Of a stretch of 64,000 bases of DNA, positions 1-8,223 are shown piece by piece. The notes below the pieces were generated by a model. The model searched no databases and had not been told where the DNA came from. It was given only the letters and a program-made list of their open reading frames with translations. A program made the translations under genes and the position numbers. The stretch is from Leptospiraceae bacterium (GTDB lineage Bacteria > Spirochaetota > Leptospiria > Leptospirales > Leptonemataceae): assembly GCA_026418015.1 (NCBI GenBank), contig JAOACE010000011.1, positions 1 through 64,000 of the forward strand, read 5' to 3'. Numbering within the stretch: position 1 is the first letter of the stretch; each line of letters starts with the position of its first letter.

Positions 1-214
1 TTCCTTCTAAGCGAGATATTTCGGATTTTATCATTCCTTCTAAGCGAGATATTTCGGATTTTATCATTCCTTCTAAGCGAGATATTTCGGATTTTATCAT
101 TCCTTCTAAGCGAGATATTTCGGATTTTATCATTCCCTCTAAGCGAGATATTTCGGATTTTATCATTCCTTCTAAGCGAGATATTTCGGATTTTATCATT
201 CCCTCTAAGCGAGC
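1..214 (-). repeat. 33-bp tandem repeat, about 6.5 copies, within a gene
   Basis: Units start at 1, 34, 67, 100, 133, 166 and 199 (last one partial, diverging after about 213). Copies are identical by eye except for one synonymous-looking T-to-C change shared by the units at 133 and 199. Each unit encodes MIKSEISRLEG on the minus strand. The array continues beyond the left edge. Near-identity at the DNA level suggests recent expansion. Confidence 0.95.
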
Positions 215-337
215 GATATCTTCTTTGGTGGCTAATTCTTTGGTTAACTCGTCCTTTAATTCCAATTTTTTTTGTATTGCAAGAGATTCTGCTTTTTTTT
301 CCATCTCTTCGTAAGCTCTTTCTAATACCTCTGCCAC
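1..337 (-). CDS. Coiled-coil protein with 11-residue repeats (3' part, runs off left edge)
   Basis: Function unknown. The minus strand reads an acidic/basic helical protein whose segment KELATKEDIARLEG leads into at least six copies of MIKSEISRLEG before the window edge cuts it off. The style (ATKEDI followed by helical repeats) recalls DUF1640/CCDC90-like coiled-coil proteins; this is a resemblance only. The start is uncertain. A GTG at 337 has a purine-rich GAAGGA six bases upstream and is used here. The same frame stays open to about 429 and reads plausible protein (KIETLQFF, then RLGKEEGRK) without an ATG, while an ATG at 408 is one base out of frame, so an N-terminal extension lost by a frameshift is possible. 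No membrane segment is visible. An 11-residue period is what a hendecad coiled coil would give. Confidence 0.7.
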   Translation of the reverse strand, partial: MAEVLERAYEEMEKKAESLAIQKKLELKDELTKELATKEDIARLEGMIKSEISRLEGMIKSEISRLEGMIKSEISRLEGMIKSEISRLEGMIKSEISRLEGMIKSEISRLEG

Positions 338-412
338 TTTGCGTCCTTCTTCTTTTCCTAATCGATCTTCGAAAAATTGTAGAGTTTCTATTTTATTATG
401 TTGGGCATAAGA

Positions 413-442
413 ATAATAAATAGAATCAAATTTTTATGTCAA
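413..442 (-). promoter_or_regulatory. Sigma70-type promoter for the coiled-coil gene
   Basis: On the minus strand TTGACA (442-437) is followed after 18 bases by TATTAT (418-413). Transcription would begin near 405, leaving a leader of about 70 bases before the GTG at 337, or none before the ATG at 408. Confidence 0.6.
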
Positions 443-761
443 GAATCTAATTTGTTTTTTAAATTTAAAAGATATTTTTTAGCATTCAATGATGTTCACA
501 CAAAGCAATGATAAGATTCTATTAAAAAGCATCATAACGAATTTTTCTACCGATAAACACGATTTATTGCAAGAATCATTTTAATATATTTTATATAATT
601 TATTTATAATATTTACATAATAATACTTTATTTATTTTTATATCAATAATTTTGAGACTTGATCTCAAATTTATTGACGAAGAGAAAATTTAAATTATTT
701 TGGTAATTATAAAAATTTAAAGTATAAAATTTTTATATTATTTTATATTCAGGAGGACCTT
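443..761. other. AT-rich intergenic region upstream of the feo operon
   Basis: About 320 bases between the divergent coiled-coil gene and the feo operon. It holds the inverted repeat at 651-669 (listed separately) and the ribosome binding site AGGAGG at 751-756. No open frame with a credible start and no structured RNA is evident. The feo promoter is not clearly resolved; a TTGACG at about 673 lacks a well-spaced -10. Confidence 0.5.
651..669. promoter_or_regulatory. Possible Fur operator upstream of feo
   Basis: Inverted repeat TTTGAGA-N5-TCTCAAA about 90 bases before the first gene of the ferrous-iron operon. Its TGAGA-N5-TCTCA core is shared with the much better box at 18847-18869 and agrees with the outer positions of Fur boxes. 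The centre does not match the consensus, so the assignment rests on the shared core and on the iron-uptake context. Confidence 0.45.
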
Positions 762-926
762 ATGAAGTTTCCCTTCGATTTAATCGTACTAAGCTTTTTT
801 TTGTTAGGAGCAATATTCTATATATTTAATTATTTTTATCGAATTTTAAAAACAAATTCATCGAAAGATGTTGTGGCATGTTCAAAATGCATCGACAGCA
901 AGGAAAGTAAAAAAATTCAATCCTAA
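762..926 (+). CDS. Small Cys-containing membrane protein of the Feo operon
   Basis: A 54-residue protein with a strong ribosome binding site (AGGAGG, 751-756). Residues about 5-27 form one hydrophobic membrane helix, followed by a basic stretch and a cytoplasmic-looking VACSKC motif (Cys40, Cys43). This is the architecture of the FeoB-associated Cys-rich membrane proteins, usually encoded next to feoB and thought to assist ferrous-iron transport, perhaps as FeoC-like or iron-handling partners. Here the gene lies first in the operon, 13 bases before feoA, rather than after feoB. The role is inferred from architecture and position. Confidence 0.8.
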   Translation: MKFPFDLIVLSFFLLGAIFYIFNYFYRILKTNSSKDVVACSKCIDSKESKKIQS

Positions 927-939
927 AAGGAGTAAAAAG

Positions 940-1191
940 ATGGATTCTTTTAATTTTACCACATTAGATAAAATTCAACCAAACCAAGAAGTCATCATAA
1001 AAAAGATTCATCATAACAATTCGAATATGACGCGATTGATGGAAATGGGAATTATCCCAGAAGAAAAAATTAAAATTTTACAAGTAGCTCCATTAGGCGA
1101 TCCCATCGAAGTGTCTATTATGGGATACAAACTCTGTATAAGAAAAAAAGATGCAGCTAACATAGAGGTAATATATGCAAAAAATAGCTAA
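940..1191 (+). CDS. feoA: Ferrous iron transport protein A
   Basis: 83-residue SH3-like FeoA, a small cytoplasmic accessory protein needed for FeoB-dependent Fe(II) uptake. The ATG at 940 is chosen over an upstream frame start because AGGAG lies at 928-932 and because the upstream part overlaps the preceding small gene. Visible family features are the TRLMEMG segment, the GDPIEVSIMGY turn and the terminal strand. The gene overlaps the start of feoB by 17 bases, implying translational coupling. Confidence 0.9.
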   Translation: MDSFNFTTLDKIQPNQEVIIKKIHHNNSNMTRLMEMGIIPEEKIKILQVAPLGDPIEVSIMGYKLCIRKKDAANIEVIYAKNS

Positions 1192-3457
1192 AAAAGAATT
1201 CACTATTGCACTGGTAGGAAATCCCAATACTGGGAAAACCACTGTTTTTAATGCTTTGTGTGGAATGCGACAAAGAACTGGAAATTATCCAGGTGTAACC
1301 GTAGAAAAACGCGTTGGTTTTATAGAAAACGATGACTATATATTAGAATTATACGACTTACCAGGTCTTTATAGTTTACGAGCTACTTCGAATGACGAAA
1401 AAATAACATTAGAAGTTTTAACAGGTCGATTAGACAAAAGTAAAAAACCTGATATTATCTTGTATATACTCGATGCATCGAACCTAAAAAGAAATTTTTA
1501 TTTATTGTTACAACTTTTAGAATTAAACATTCCAGTAATCCTTGTACTTACAATGATTGATATTGCAGAAAAAAAAGGCATTAAAATCGATCTCAAAGAA
1601 TTACAAAAAAAATTACCTATACCTATTTTTGCAGTTAACGCGAAAAATCACGAAGATATAACTAAACTAAAAGAAGGTTTAATTAAAAGTATTTCGAATC
1701 TAGAAAATTCTAGAACAAATTTTGACATAAAAAACTACTATCCAAAAAATATTTTAGAATATTATAACCATTGTTTAGCGCAATTTCATCAATTTTTTGC
1801 AAACCACCATATAAACTTTTCTTTAACTTATCCAGACATTTTTTTATGTTTAACAGATCAAAATGAATTTCTTTTATATATTAATGATCTACTTAAAGAA
1901 AACGAAAACCATCCACAGATTCTACAAGAATTAAAAGATTTTATTGCTCGTTTAAAAGAGGGATCGAAGGAATTTATGATCTTTTCTAATGCACAATTGA
2001 TCCAAGCTCGATACAAAATTATCGAACAGATTTTAAAAGATGTGATCAAACAAGAAGAAACACAAGAAAAGAAAACCTTTACAGAAACTTTGGATTCTTT
2101 TTTAATTCATAAAATATGGGGGTTGATGGCTTTTCTACTTGTAATGAGTATTATGTTTCAATCGATTTATACTTGGGCTTCTCCTCTGATGGATTGGATC
2201 GAATCTTTTTTTAACTTTTTAAAAGAATGGGTTTCTAGTTCTGGTCTATTTTCTCCTTTGTTGGAATCATTTATCAATGATGGGGTGATTGGGGGCGTAG
2301 GTTCTGTGGTTGTTTTTGTTCCCCAAATTGCTATATTGTTTTTGTTTATTGCAATATTGGAGGATTCGGGATACTTAGCGCGAGCATCTTTCTTAATGGA
2401 CAAACTTCTTTCTTGGACAGGTTTAAATGGACGTGCATTTATTCCATTGATTTCGAGTTTCGCGTGCGCTGTTCCTGGCATTATGTCTACGAGGGTAATT
2501 TCTGATGACAAAGTAAGGACCAGTACAATTCTGATTGCACCATTGATGTCTTGTTCTGCACGACTTCCTGTTTATGTATTGTTTATAGGGACATTCATCG
2601 AACCTAAATATGGTGCATTAATTGCAGGACTTTGTCTATTTGCTATGCATAGTATTGGGTTAATTCTAGCATTTTTTGTTTCTTTGGTGTTAAACAAAAA
2701 AATCCTTAAAACTCCATCGATTACGTTTATAATGGAATTACCTGAATATCACATTCCATCGTTTCGAAATATCTATTTTCGCGTTATAGAAGCGGTAAAA
2801 AGTTTTCTAAAACGTGCAGGAACGATTATTTTTGCAATGTCCATTGTTATCTGGGCTTTAACATATTTTCCTCATGACGAAGAAGCAGCAAATAAGCATA
2901 TTCAGCCATTCATGCAAGAGTTAGAAACCCTTATTCGAATGGAAGAAGAGGATTTAAAAAACGGAAATCCTTTCCCCGAAAGAAGAATCCAAATCGAATT
3001 ACTCCAAAAAGAAATAGAAAAGGAAATGGCTTCTTTTCATTTGAGTAATAGTTATTTGGGTAGGATGGGAAAATTCGTCGAACCAGTTTTTCGACCATTA
3101 GGTTTTGACTGGAAGTTGAGTATTGGTATTCTTGCTGCATTTCCTGCACGCGAAGTGATTATTTCTACTTTAGGGATAATTTATAATGTTGGAGAAGCAA
3201 ACGAAGAATCGGAAAGTTTGCGAACAAAACTCCTAAACGAAAAATTTCCTGATGGAACTCCTGTGTATACCCCTCTTACTGCCATTAGCTTGATGGTATT
3301 TTTTGCCCTATGTGCCCAGTGCATGAGTACCTTAGCAGTAATTAAAAAAGAATTGGGAGATTGGAAATACCCAGTATACGTATTTTTATACATGACATCT
3401 CTTGCCTACATTGTGGCTTTAATTGTATACCAAACAGGAAAATGGCTTTTTTACTAA
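1175..3457 (+). CDS. feoB: Ferrous iron transporter FeoB
   Basis: 760-residue inner-membrane Fe(II) transporter with a cytoplasmic GTPase domain. The P loop GNPNTGKT lies at residues 15-22 and the switch II DLPG at about 62-65. A helical GDI-like region follows, then the polytopic membrane part from about residue 310 with the two Gate-type segments (the first containing DSGYLAR, the second FPAREVI). Length is normal for the family. It sits between feoA and a hydrolase gene that begins one base after its stop codon. Confidence 0.97.
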   Translation: MQKIAKKEFTIALVGNPNTGKTTVFNALCGMRQRTGNYPGVTVEKRVGFIENDDYILELYDLPGLYSLRATSNDEKITLEVLTGRLDKSKKPDIILYILDASNLKRNFYLLLQLLELNIPVILVLTMIDIAEKKGIKIDLKELQKKLPIPIFAVNAKNHEDITKLKEGLIKSISNLENSRTNFDIKNYYPKNILEYYNHCLAQFHQFFANHHINFSLTYPDIFLCLTDQNEFLLYINDLLKENENHPQILQELKDFIARLKEGSKEFMIFSNAQLIQARYKIIEQILKDVIKQEETQEKKTFTETLDSFLIHKIWGLMAFLLVMSIMFQSIYTWASPLMDWIESFFNFLKEWVSSSGLFSPLLESFINDGVIGGVGSVVVFVPQIAILFLFIAILEDSGYLARASFLMDKLLSWTGLNGRAFIPLISSFACAVPGIMSTRVISDDKVRTSTILIAPLMSCSARLPVYVLFIGTFIEPKYGALIAGLCLFAMHSIGLILAFFVSLVLNKKILKTPSITFIMELPEYHIPSFRNIYFRVIEAVKSFLKRAGTIIFAMSIVIWALTYFPHDEEAANKHIQPFMQELETLIRMEEEDLKNGNPFPERRIQIELLQKEIEKEMASFHLSNSYLGRMGKFVEPVFRPLGFDWKLSIGILAAFPAREVIISTLGIIYNVGEANEESESLRTKLLNEKFPDGTPVYTPLTAISLMVFFALCAQCMSTLAVIKKELGDWKYPVYVFLYMTSLAYIVALIVYQTGKWLFY

Positions 3458-3458
3458 A

Positions 3459-4220
3459 ATGAAGTTGAATTATCTTTTTTACCCCAACCAAACAAGTAAG
3501 GATTCTTTGATCATTCTACATGGATTGTTTGGTTCTTCGAAAAATTGGGTCAACATTGCCAAAGAATTATCGAAAATCCTCAACGTTTATACGTTGGATC
3601 TTCGAAACCATGGAGATTCGCCCCATAGCGTTAGCCACACCCTAAAAGATATGATTCAAGATTTAAAAGAATTTCTCGAAGATCGCGGTTTAGAATCGGT
3701 TATACTCATAGGACATTCTATGGGAGGATTAGTCGCAATGGGTTTTTCTTTAGAGTATCCCGAGCAGGTAAAAAAACTCATCGTAGTAGACATTGCACCC
3801 AAAGCATATCCACCACATCATCAAAAAGAATTTGCTGTGCTTAAAACCGATGTTTCTCGTTTTAGTACGCGACAAGAAATAGATGAATATCTTTCTCAAG
3901 TTCATCCCGATCCTGCAATTCGTCAATTTTTGATGATGAATTTACAAAGAACCGAATCGGGCTATCGATGGAAAATCCATGTCTCTGCATTAGAAAAAAT
4001 CGAATACTTAAAAGAAATCGAACAATTTAAAGAAAAGCAATTCTTAAAAGATACCCTTTTTATCAGAGCATTAGATTCTTTTTATATTCAACCAGAGGAT
4101 AAAACCATCATCAAAAAATATTTTCCTAATGCTAAGATTGTAGAACTTAAAGGAAACCACTGGATTCATTATTCCAACCAAAAAGAATTTTTACAAGTTG
4201 TTAAAGATTTTATTTTATAA
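3459..4220 (+). CDS. Alpha/beta hydrolase, YbfF-like esterase
   Basis: 253-residue serine hydrolase. Visible are the HGLFGS oxyanion segment, the LRNHGDSP strand-turn, the nucleophile elbow GHSMGG and a C-terminal GNHWIH carrying the likely catalytic His. The overall pattern matches the YbfF family of short acyl-ester hydrolases; the substrate is not known. The ATG at 3459, one base after the feoB stop, is preferred to an earlier in-frame start that would overlap feoB. Its place in the feo operon may only be transcriptional convenience. Confidence 0.85.
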   Translation: MKLNYLFYPNQTSKDSLIILHGLFGSSKNWVNIAKELSKILNVYTLDLRNHGDSPHSVSHTLKDMIQDLKEFLEDRGLESVILIGHSMGGLVAMGFSLEYPEQVKKLIVVDIAPKAYPPHHQKEFAVLKTDVSRFSTRQEIDEYLSQVHPDPAIRQFLMMNLQRTESGYRWKIHVSALEKIEYLKEIEQFKEKQFLKDTLFIRALDSFYIQPEDKTIIKKYFPNAKIVELKGNHWIHYSNQKEFLQVVKDFIL

Positions 4221-4283
4221 AATATTTGACTGATATAAGTTTTTTTTTAAATTGCTATAAAAAAAATAAATTGAGATTTTTTT

Positions 4284-6392
4284 ATGAATAACCCTATACC
4301 TGTATTAGCTAAAGCAAAATCTTTATTCATCAAACATGCAAGCGTTGCATTTCTATTAATTTTAATCTATATTTTCCTTATTTTTTATTTAAATGTTTTT
4401 GAATTTACGACCATTGATATCTTAATTTATATTTTTTATCATATATTGATACAAACATTTTATTCATTATTTCTTTGGATAATGATTATCAAACCAAAGT
4501 TATCTTTATTAGAAAACCAAAGAGATACCCAAAATCCGAATTTTTTAAAAACGGTGAATTTTTTTACTAATTCTTATATCTATGCTTTTTTTACTGCTTA
4601 TTTTGGTGCATTTTTATTTATAATAAGCGATATTTCGATTCTATCTTTTTTGTTAGACAATACATTCTTTTTATTGAACTATGTGTTTAACTTAGCTCTT
4701 GAAATGCTTTTAAGTGGGATTTTTTTTGTGTATCATTTTTTTACCACAGAAAAATTTGTAGAAAAAATTGCAAATCAAACAAAATATTTTGGAGTATCAC
4801 CAGAAATCCTTAAAGTTCCTAAATTAAGGCTAAACTTAGCGATACAATTGTTTATTCTATTACACTCTATTACTGGTTTAATTGCTACGGTTTTATATCC
4901 TTTCGGTATCAATTTAGTATTAACCAATCAAACCATCGAAATGAAAAACAAAATCGAAATTATTCAGAATGTTTACGAAATTCAACCAAACCAAGAATTC
5001 TTACAAGAACTCATAAAAAAAACGTATTTTAAAGAACTTGTTATGATAAAACAACAAAACGAAATCCTCTATGCTCCAGAAAAAATTTTTAGTGCAAGCG
5101 ATGCAAAAAACAAATTATTCCAAAAGATAATAAAGATCAACAAAATCGATTATTCTTATGGAGAATTCTACCTTCGCAATTATAAAATAGAATTTTTAGT
5201 TCCATTAGAGTTTATTATTAAAGAAATTAATCTAATTTATTTATTGATTTTTGCTTTTTCTTTTATCGCTACAATCTTATTGATTTTTATCATCATTCAA
5301 TTTACATTCGGTAAGCAATTATTAGATATACATATTATAAGAAAATTCATCAATGAATTATTTTTTGGTAGGTTTCCTATTCCCTATTCTAATACAATTC
5401 CCAATAATACCATTGGTATTTTAATCTTAAAATTAGAAAAATATGCAACCGTTGTGTTGGATTTATTAATAGAATTGATCCATACTATTAATATAACTGA
5501 TAAAATTTCTTATCAACATCAAGATTTAGTAAAAGAAGCACAAAAAAATACAGAAGAGATAGAATCAGAAATGAGCGAAATCAACATTACTTTAAAAAAT
5601 TTACAAAAAAATACCTTAAATGTTTTTAAAGAAATTCAACACAATATTCAAAATCTTAATACTTATATTTATTCGATTAAGCTTTTAAACAAAGAAATCG
5701 ATTATATGAACGAAACTGTACAAAAGCTTTTTTCTCTTTATACTTCTACCAGAAGCGAAGCTAATATTGGAAAAAATTTATTAAAAGAACAAAAAGAAAT
5801 TTTAAAAGATTTGGACGAAAACTCCAATAAGATTCAAAAAATTGTTAAGTTTATTCAAGATATATCGAAGCAAGTAAATCTCTTGTCTTTGAATGCTTCG
5901 ATAGAGGCCGCAAGGGCTGGCGATGCAGGAAAAGGTTTCGCGGTAGTTGCAGACGAAATCTCGAAGCTTTCTAATAGAATTGATCAAAATGTAAAAGAAA
6001 TCCAGACTATAGTAGAATCTAACAAAGAAACCAGCAAAAAAGGTTACGATAATGCTTTACAAACAACCCGTTTATTTAACCGCGTTATGGTGGATTTAAA
6101 CACAATTCAAGATGTGATCGAAGAAATTATCAAAATAAAAAATAATTTAACGGACGAAAATCAATCTGTAAAAGATATTATAGAAAGATTAGAAACTACC
6201 TTTAAAGATTTTGCTCATTATTTGAATGATATAGAAAATTCTCATGTAGAAATGGAAAAAACTTTAAGTTCTATTCATAATCAATTCTATGGATTGGTGA
6301 ACGATATTAACAAACTTCCCGAAACATCCATAGAAATTACGAATACGATTAAAAAACTAGAGAACTTAATAAAATTTTTTAAAGTAGAATAA
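4284..6392 (+). CDS. Methyl-accepting chemotaxis protein with polytopic N-terminus
   Basis: 702-residue chemoreceptor. Several hydrophobic segments occupy about residues 15-220, followed by a roughly 90-residue hydrophilic stretch, another membrane helix at about 315-345, and a long coiled coil. The signalling hairpin is clear ([18 protein letters not shown] near residues 529-546, then [11 protein letters not shown]). No typical HAMP sequence is recognised after the last helix. The sensor is multi-spanning rather than the usual two-helix periplasmic type. The ligand cannot be predicted. It stands alone, without che genes nearby. Confidence 0.92.
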   Translation: MNNPIPVLAKAKSLFIKHASVAFLLILIYIFLIFYLNVFEFTTIDILIYIFYHILIQTFYSLFLWIMIIKPKLSLLENQRDTQNPNFLKTVNFFTNSYIYAFFTAYFGAFLFIISDISILSFLLDNTFFLLNYVFNLALEMLLSGIFFVYHFFTTEKFVEKIANQTKYFGVSPEILKVPKLRLNLAIQLFILLHSITGLIATVLYPFGINLVLTNQTIEMKNKIEIIQNVYEIQPNQEFLQELIKKTYFKELVMIKQQNEILYAPEKIFSASDAKNKLFQKIIKINKIDYSYGEFYLRNYKIEFLVPLEFIIKEINLIYLLIFAFSFIATILLIFIIIQFTFGKQLLDIHIIRKFINELFFGRFPIPYSNTIPNNTIGILILKLEKYATVVLDLLIELIHTINITDKISYQHQDLVKEAQKNTEEIESEMSEINITLKNLQKNTLNVFKEIQHNIQNLNTYIYSIKLLNKEIDYMNETVQKLFSLYTSTRSEANIGKNLLKEQKEILKDLDENSNKIQKIVKFIQDISKQVNLLSLNASIEAARAGDAGKGFAVVADEISKLSNRIDQNVKEIQTIVESNKETSKKGYDNALQTTRLFNRVMVDLNTIQDVIEEIIKIKNNLTDENQSVKDIIERLETTFKDFAHYLNDIENSHVEMEKTLSSIHNQFYGLVNDINKLPETSIEITNTIKKLENLIKFFKVE

Positions 6393-6517
6393 ATTGGTTT
6401 AAAACAGTTTAATCGAAATATGGATATTTTACCTCGCATGTTGTTTTTTTAATAATTTTTTGAAGTTTCTTGAAAAATTTTTGATATAATTTTTTCAAAA
6501 AATGATATACATTAAAT

Positions 6518-7027
6518 ATGAAGATCCAACATTTTTTTACGTGCAAAGAATGTAAAACTTCGATAAATATTACTTTGTTTCATTATCAGTTTTTGATTTA
6601 TCTAACCAAAACTCGTTTTAACGGCGATCTTTCTTTGACAATTGATTATTTATTAAAAAAATATTTATCCCATCTTTATTTGATCAGCGAGACTCCTACA
6701 AAACGAACCCTAACAGCAACCTATCAGCCAAGAACAAAAAATTATGTAATAAGAAAAATCAGCATCCAGCCAACCTACTGGGGGAAGTTATGTGAGCTAC
6801 GCTTTCTCTTAGGTTATTCCATGAGCTATATAATTCGCATCCTCCTAGATTGGGAGATGCAAGAGGATCAGATTCCCGTTGACCCAATTATTGTTAGACC
6901 TCTTTTAAATCCTATGGATGAGGAAATCCATGCTCGCATTCAACTTGGGAATAATTATTCCGCATATAACAAGATAAATCATACAAACTTAGAGGTTTAT
7001 AGTGAGTTCTCGTGTCCTGCGGCGTGA
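6518..7027 (+). CDS. DUF1564-like protein, copy 1
   Basis: 169-residue protein of unknown function. It carries a helix-rich N-terminus (LSLTIDYLLKKYL), a TLTATYQPRTKNY segment and QPTYWGKLCELRFLLGYSMS, a layout that resembles DUF1564, a multicopy family of Leptospira. A gap-free paralogue, about three quarters identical by eye, lies on the other strand at 61665-62174. The DNA just upstream and about 60 bases downstream is also similar. The final residues HTNLEVYSEFSCPAA are identical in both. A TATAAT about 30 bases before the ATG suggests its own promoter. The family assignment is from pattern memory. Confidence 0.8.
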   Translation: MKIQHFFTCKECKTSINITLFHYQFLIYLTKTRFNGDLSLTIDYLLKKYLSHLYLISETPTKRTLTATYQPRTKNYVIRKISIQPTYWGKLCELRFLLGYSMSYIIRILLDWEMQEDQIPVDPIIVRPLLNPMDEEIHARIQLGNNYSAYNKINHTNLEVYSEFSCPAA

Positions 7028-7059
7028 CTTTTATGTGAGTTTTTGTTAATATCTCAATA

Positions 7060-7093
7060 ATTTTATAATTTTTCTTAATATTATAAAATTTTT
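7060..7093. terminator. AT-only hairpin between convergent genes
   Basis: Ten-base inverted repeat ATTTTATAAT / ATTATAAAAT (7060-7069, 7080-7089) followed by Ts, lying between DUF1564 copy 1 and the converging rsmE. It could serve both strands, but the stem has no G-C pairs and is weak. Confidence 0.35.
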
Positions 7094-7151
7094 ACCAACT
7101 TCAACTTGTCAGAATATTTCTTTATTCTAAATCCATTTTTATATTATTATA

Positions 7152-7856
7152 TTATAAATTAATTTTAATAAAAGAAAATATCGATAAAATATTCAGAACT
7201 GCTGTTTCTATTCTTAAAATATTTTCGCTTAAATAGATTGGTTTGAATTCGTTTGTCAAAATTTCTTTTTCTTTTTTCGAAAATCCGCCTTCGGGTCCTA
7301 CGATTACTGCAATATCTTCTAATGGTTTTTCTTTTATCAATTCGATTAAATCGCTTAAAATAAATCGATTTGTTGTGTTTGGATCTGCAAAAAAGAAGTC
7401 ATACTGATTTTTATAATTCCAGATTTGTTTAAACAAAATGGGATCGTGGATTTTTGGTAGACTAAAACGTTTTGCTTGTGATGCTGCTTGCTGTATGATT
7501 TTATTCACCCTATCCTTAGAAAAATCTTTTCTTTCGGAAAAATCAAAAATTACCGGATAAAAATTAGATATACCCAATTGTACAGCCATGTCCAACATCT
7601 TCTCGAAACGATTTCCCGAAGGTATGGCAGAAAAAATTGCTACATTGTTGTTTTTATTTTCTATCAAGCAGTCACGAAAATTCACAATTACATTGGGTAA
7701 TTCTAAGATAGCTTTATAAGCTGTTCCTTCGCCATCAGAGATCAAAATTTCTTCGTTTTGTTTTAAACGTAATGCTTTGATATGCTGAATCTCTTCTTTG
7801 GTTAGGGCAACTTGTATTTTACGTAGGATTTTTTTATCTCTGTATAAAATCAACAT
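7152..7856 (-). CDS. rsmE: 16S rRNA m3U1498 methyltransferase RsmE
   Basis: 234-residue SPOUT-class methylase that N3-methylates U1498 of 16S rRNA using SAM. The diagnostic SAM-knot motifs are present: IVGPEGGFS near residue 188 and LRIETAVL near residue 214. The N-terminal PUA-like domain (residues about 1-70, with HIKALRLK) is also recognisable. Length is usual. It lies just upstream (divergently) of tRNA-Leu and is not in an obvious operon. Confidence 0.93.
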   Translation of the reverse strand: MLILYRDKKILRKIQVALTKEEIQHIKALRLKQNEEILISDGEGTAYKAILELPNVIVNFRDCLIENKNNNVAIFSAIPSGNRFEKMLDMAVQLGISNFYPVIFDFSERKDFSKDRVNKIIQQAASQAKRFSLPKIHDPILFKQIWNYKNQYDFFFADPNTTNRFILSDLIELIKEKPLEDIAVIVGPEGGFSKKEKEILTNEFKPIYLSENILRIETAVLNILSIFSFIKINL

Positions 7857-7913
7857 AAGAAAATCTAAATTTTAGTTTACAAAATAAAAACAACAGAAAA
7901 TTTACCATAAAAA

Positions 7914-7997
7914 GCCGAAGTGGCGGAACTGGTAGACGCAGTAGACTCAAAATCTACCGGGCTTGCGCCCGTGTCGGTTCGAGTCCGACCTTCGGCA
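7914..7997 (+). tRNA. tRNA-Leu (anticodon CAA)
   Basis: 84-base class II tRNA. The acceptor arms GCCGAAG and CTTCGGC pair. The anticodon stem GTAGA/TCTAC encloses CTCAAAA with anticodon CAA. A long variable arm (CGGGCTTGCGCCCG) precedes the T arm with GGTTCGAGTCC. The 3' CCA is not encoded. It closely follows the pattern of other bacterial tRNA-Leu(CAA) genes. Confidence 0.97.
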
Positions 7998-7998
7998 T

Positions 7999-8157
7999 TT
8001 ATACCAGGTTATAAATACAATTTTCTTTGTGTTTACCATTAATAGACAAATCACAATTACAAACCTTATGAATCTTTTCATTTTCGCGTTTTAAGGTCAG
8101 CTGAATATTTTTTTCTTTATGAATTTCTTTTTTTCTATCTAATAAAATCAAAGACAT
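7999..8157 (-). CDS. Small CxC peptide, unknown function
   Basis: 52-residue protein whose ATG at 8157 is preceded by a near-perfect ribosome binding site (GGAGG, 5-6 bases upstream). The sequence is lysine-rich, with VCNCDLSINGKH and a later single Cys, which could bind a metal or form a disulfide. No signal peptide or membrane helix. It ends two bases from the end of the opposing tRNA-Leu gene. Not recognised as a known family; the RBS is the main support for its being real. Confidence 0.65.
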   Translation of the reverse strand: MSLILLDRKKEIHKEKNIQLTLKRENEKIHKVCNCDLSINGKHKENCIYNLV

Positions 8158-8223
8158 AAAACCTCCATGTTAATTTTGCCATCCTTGGCTTTTCTTTACT
8201 ATCGGAAAATAGAGAAAGAAATT

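Noticed and set aside
1-214. Direct repeats resembling a CRISPR array
   Set aside because: The units are contiguous with no spacers and form a continuous protein-coding frame on the minus strand.
2167-2511. 114-residue minus-strand frame inside feoB
   Set aside because: Shadow of the membrane domain of feoB, no RBS, no family resemblance, and feoB is certain.
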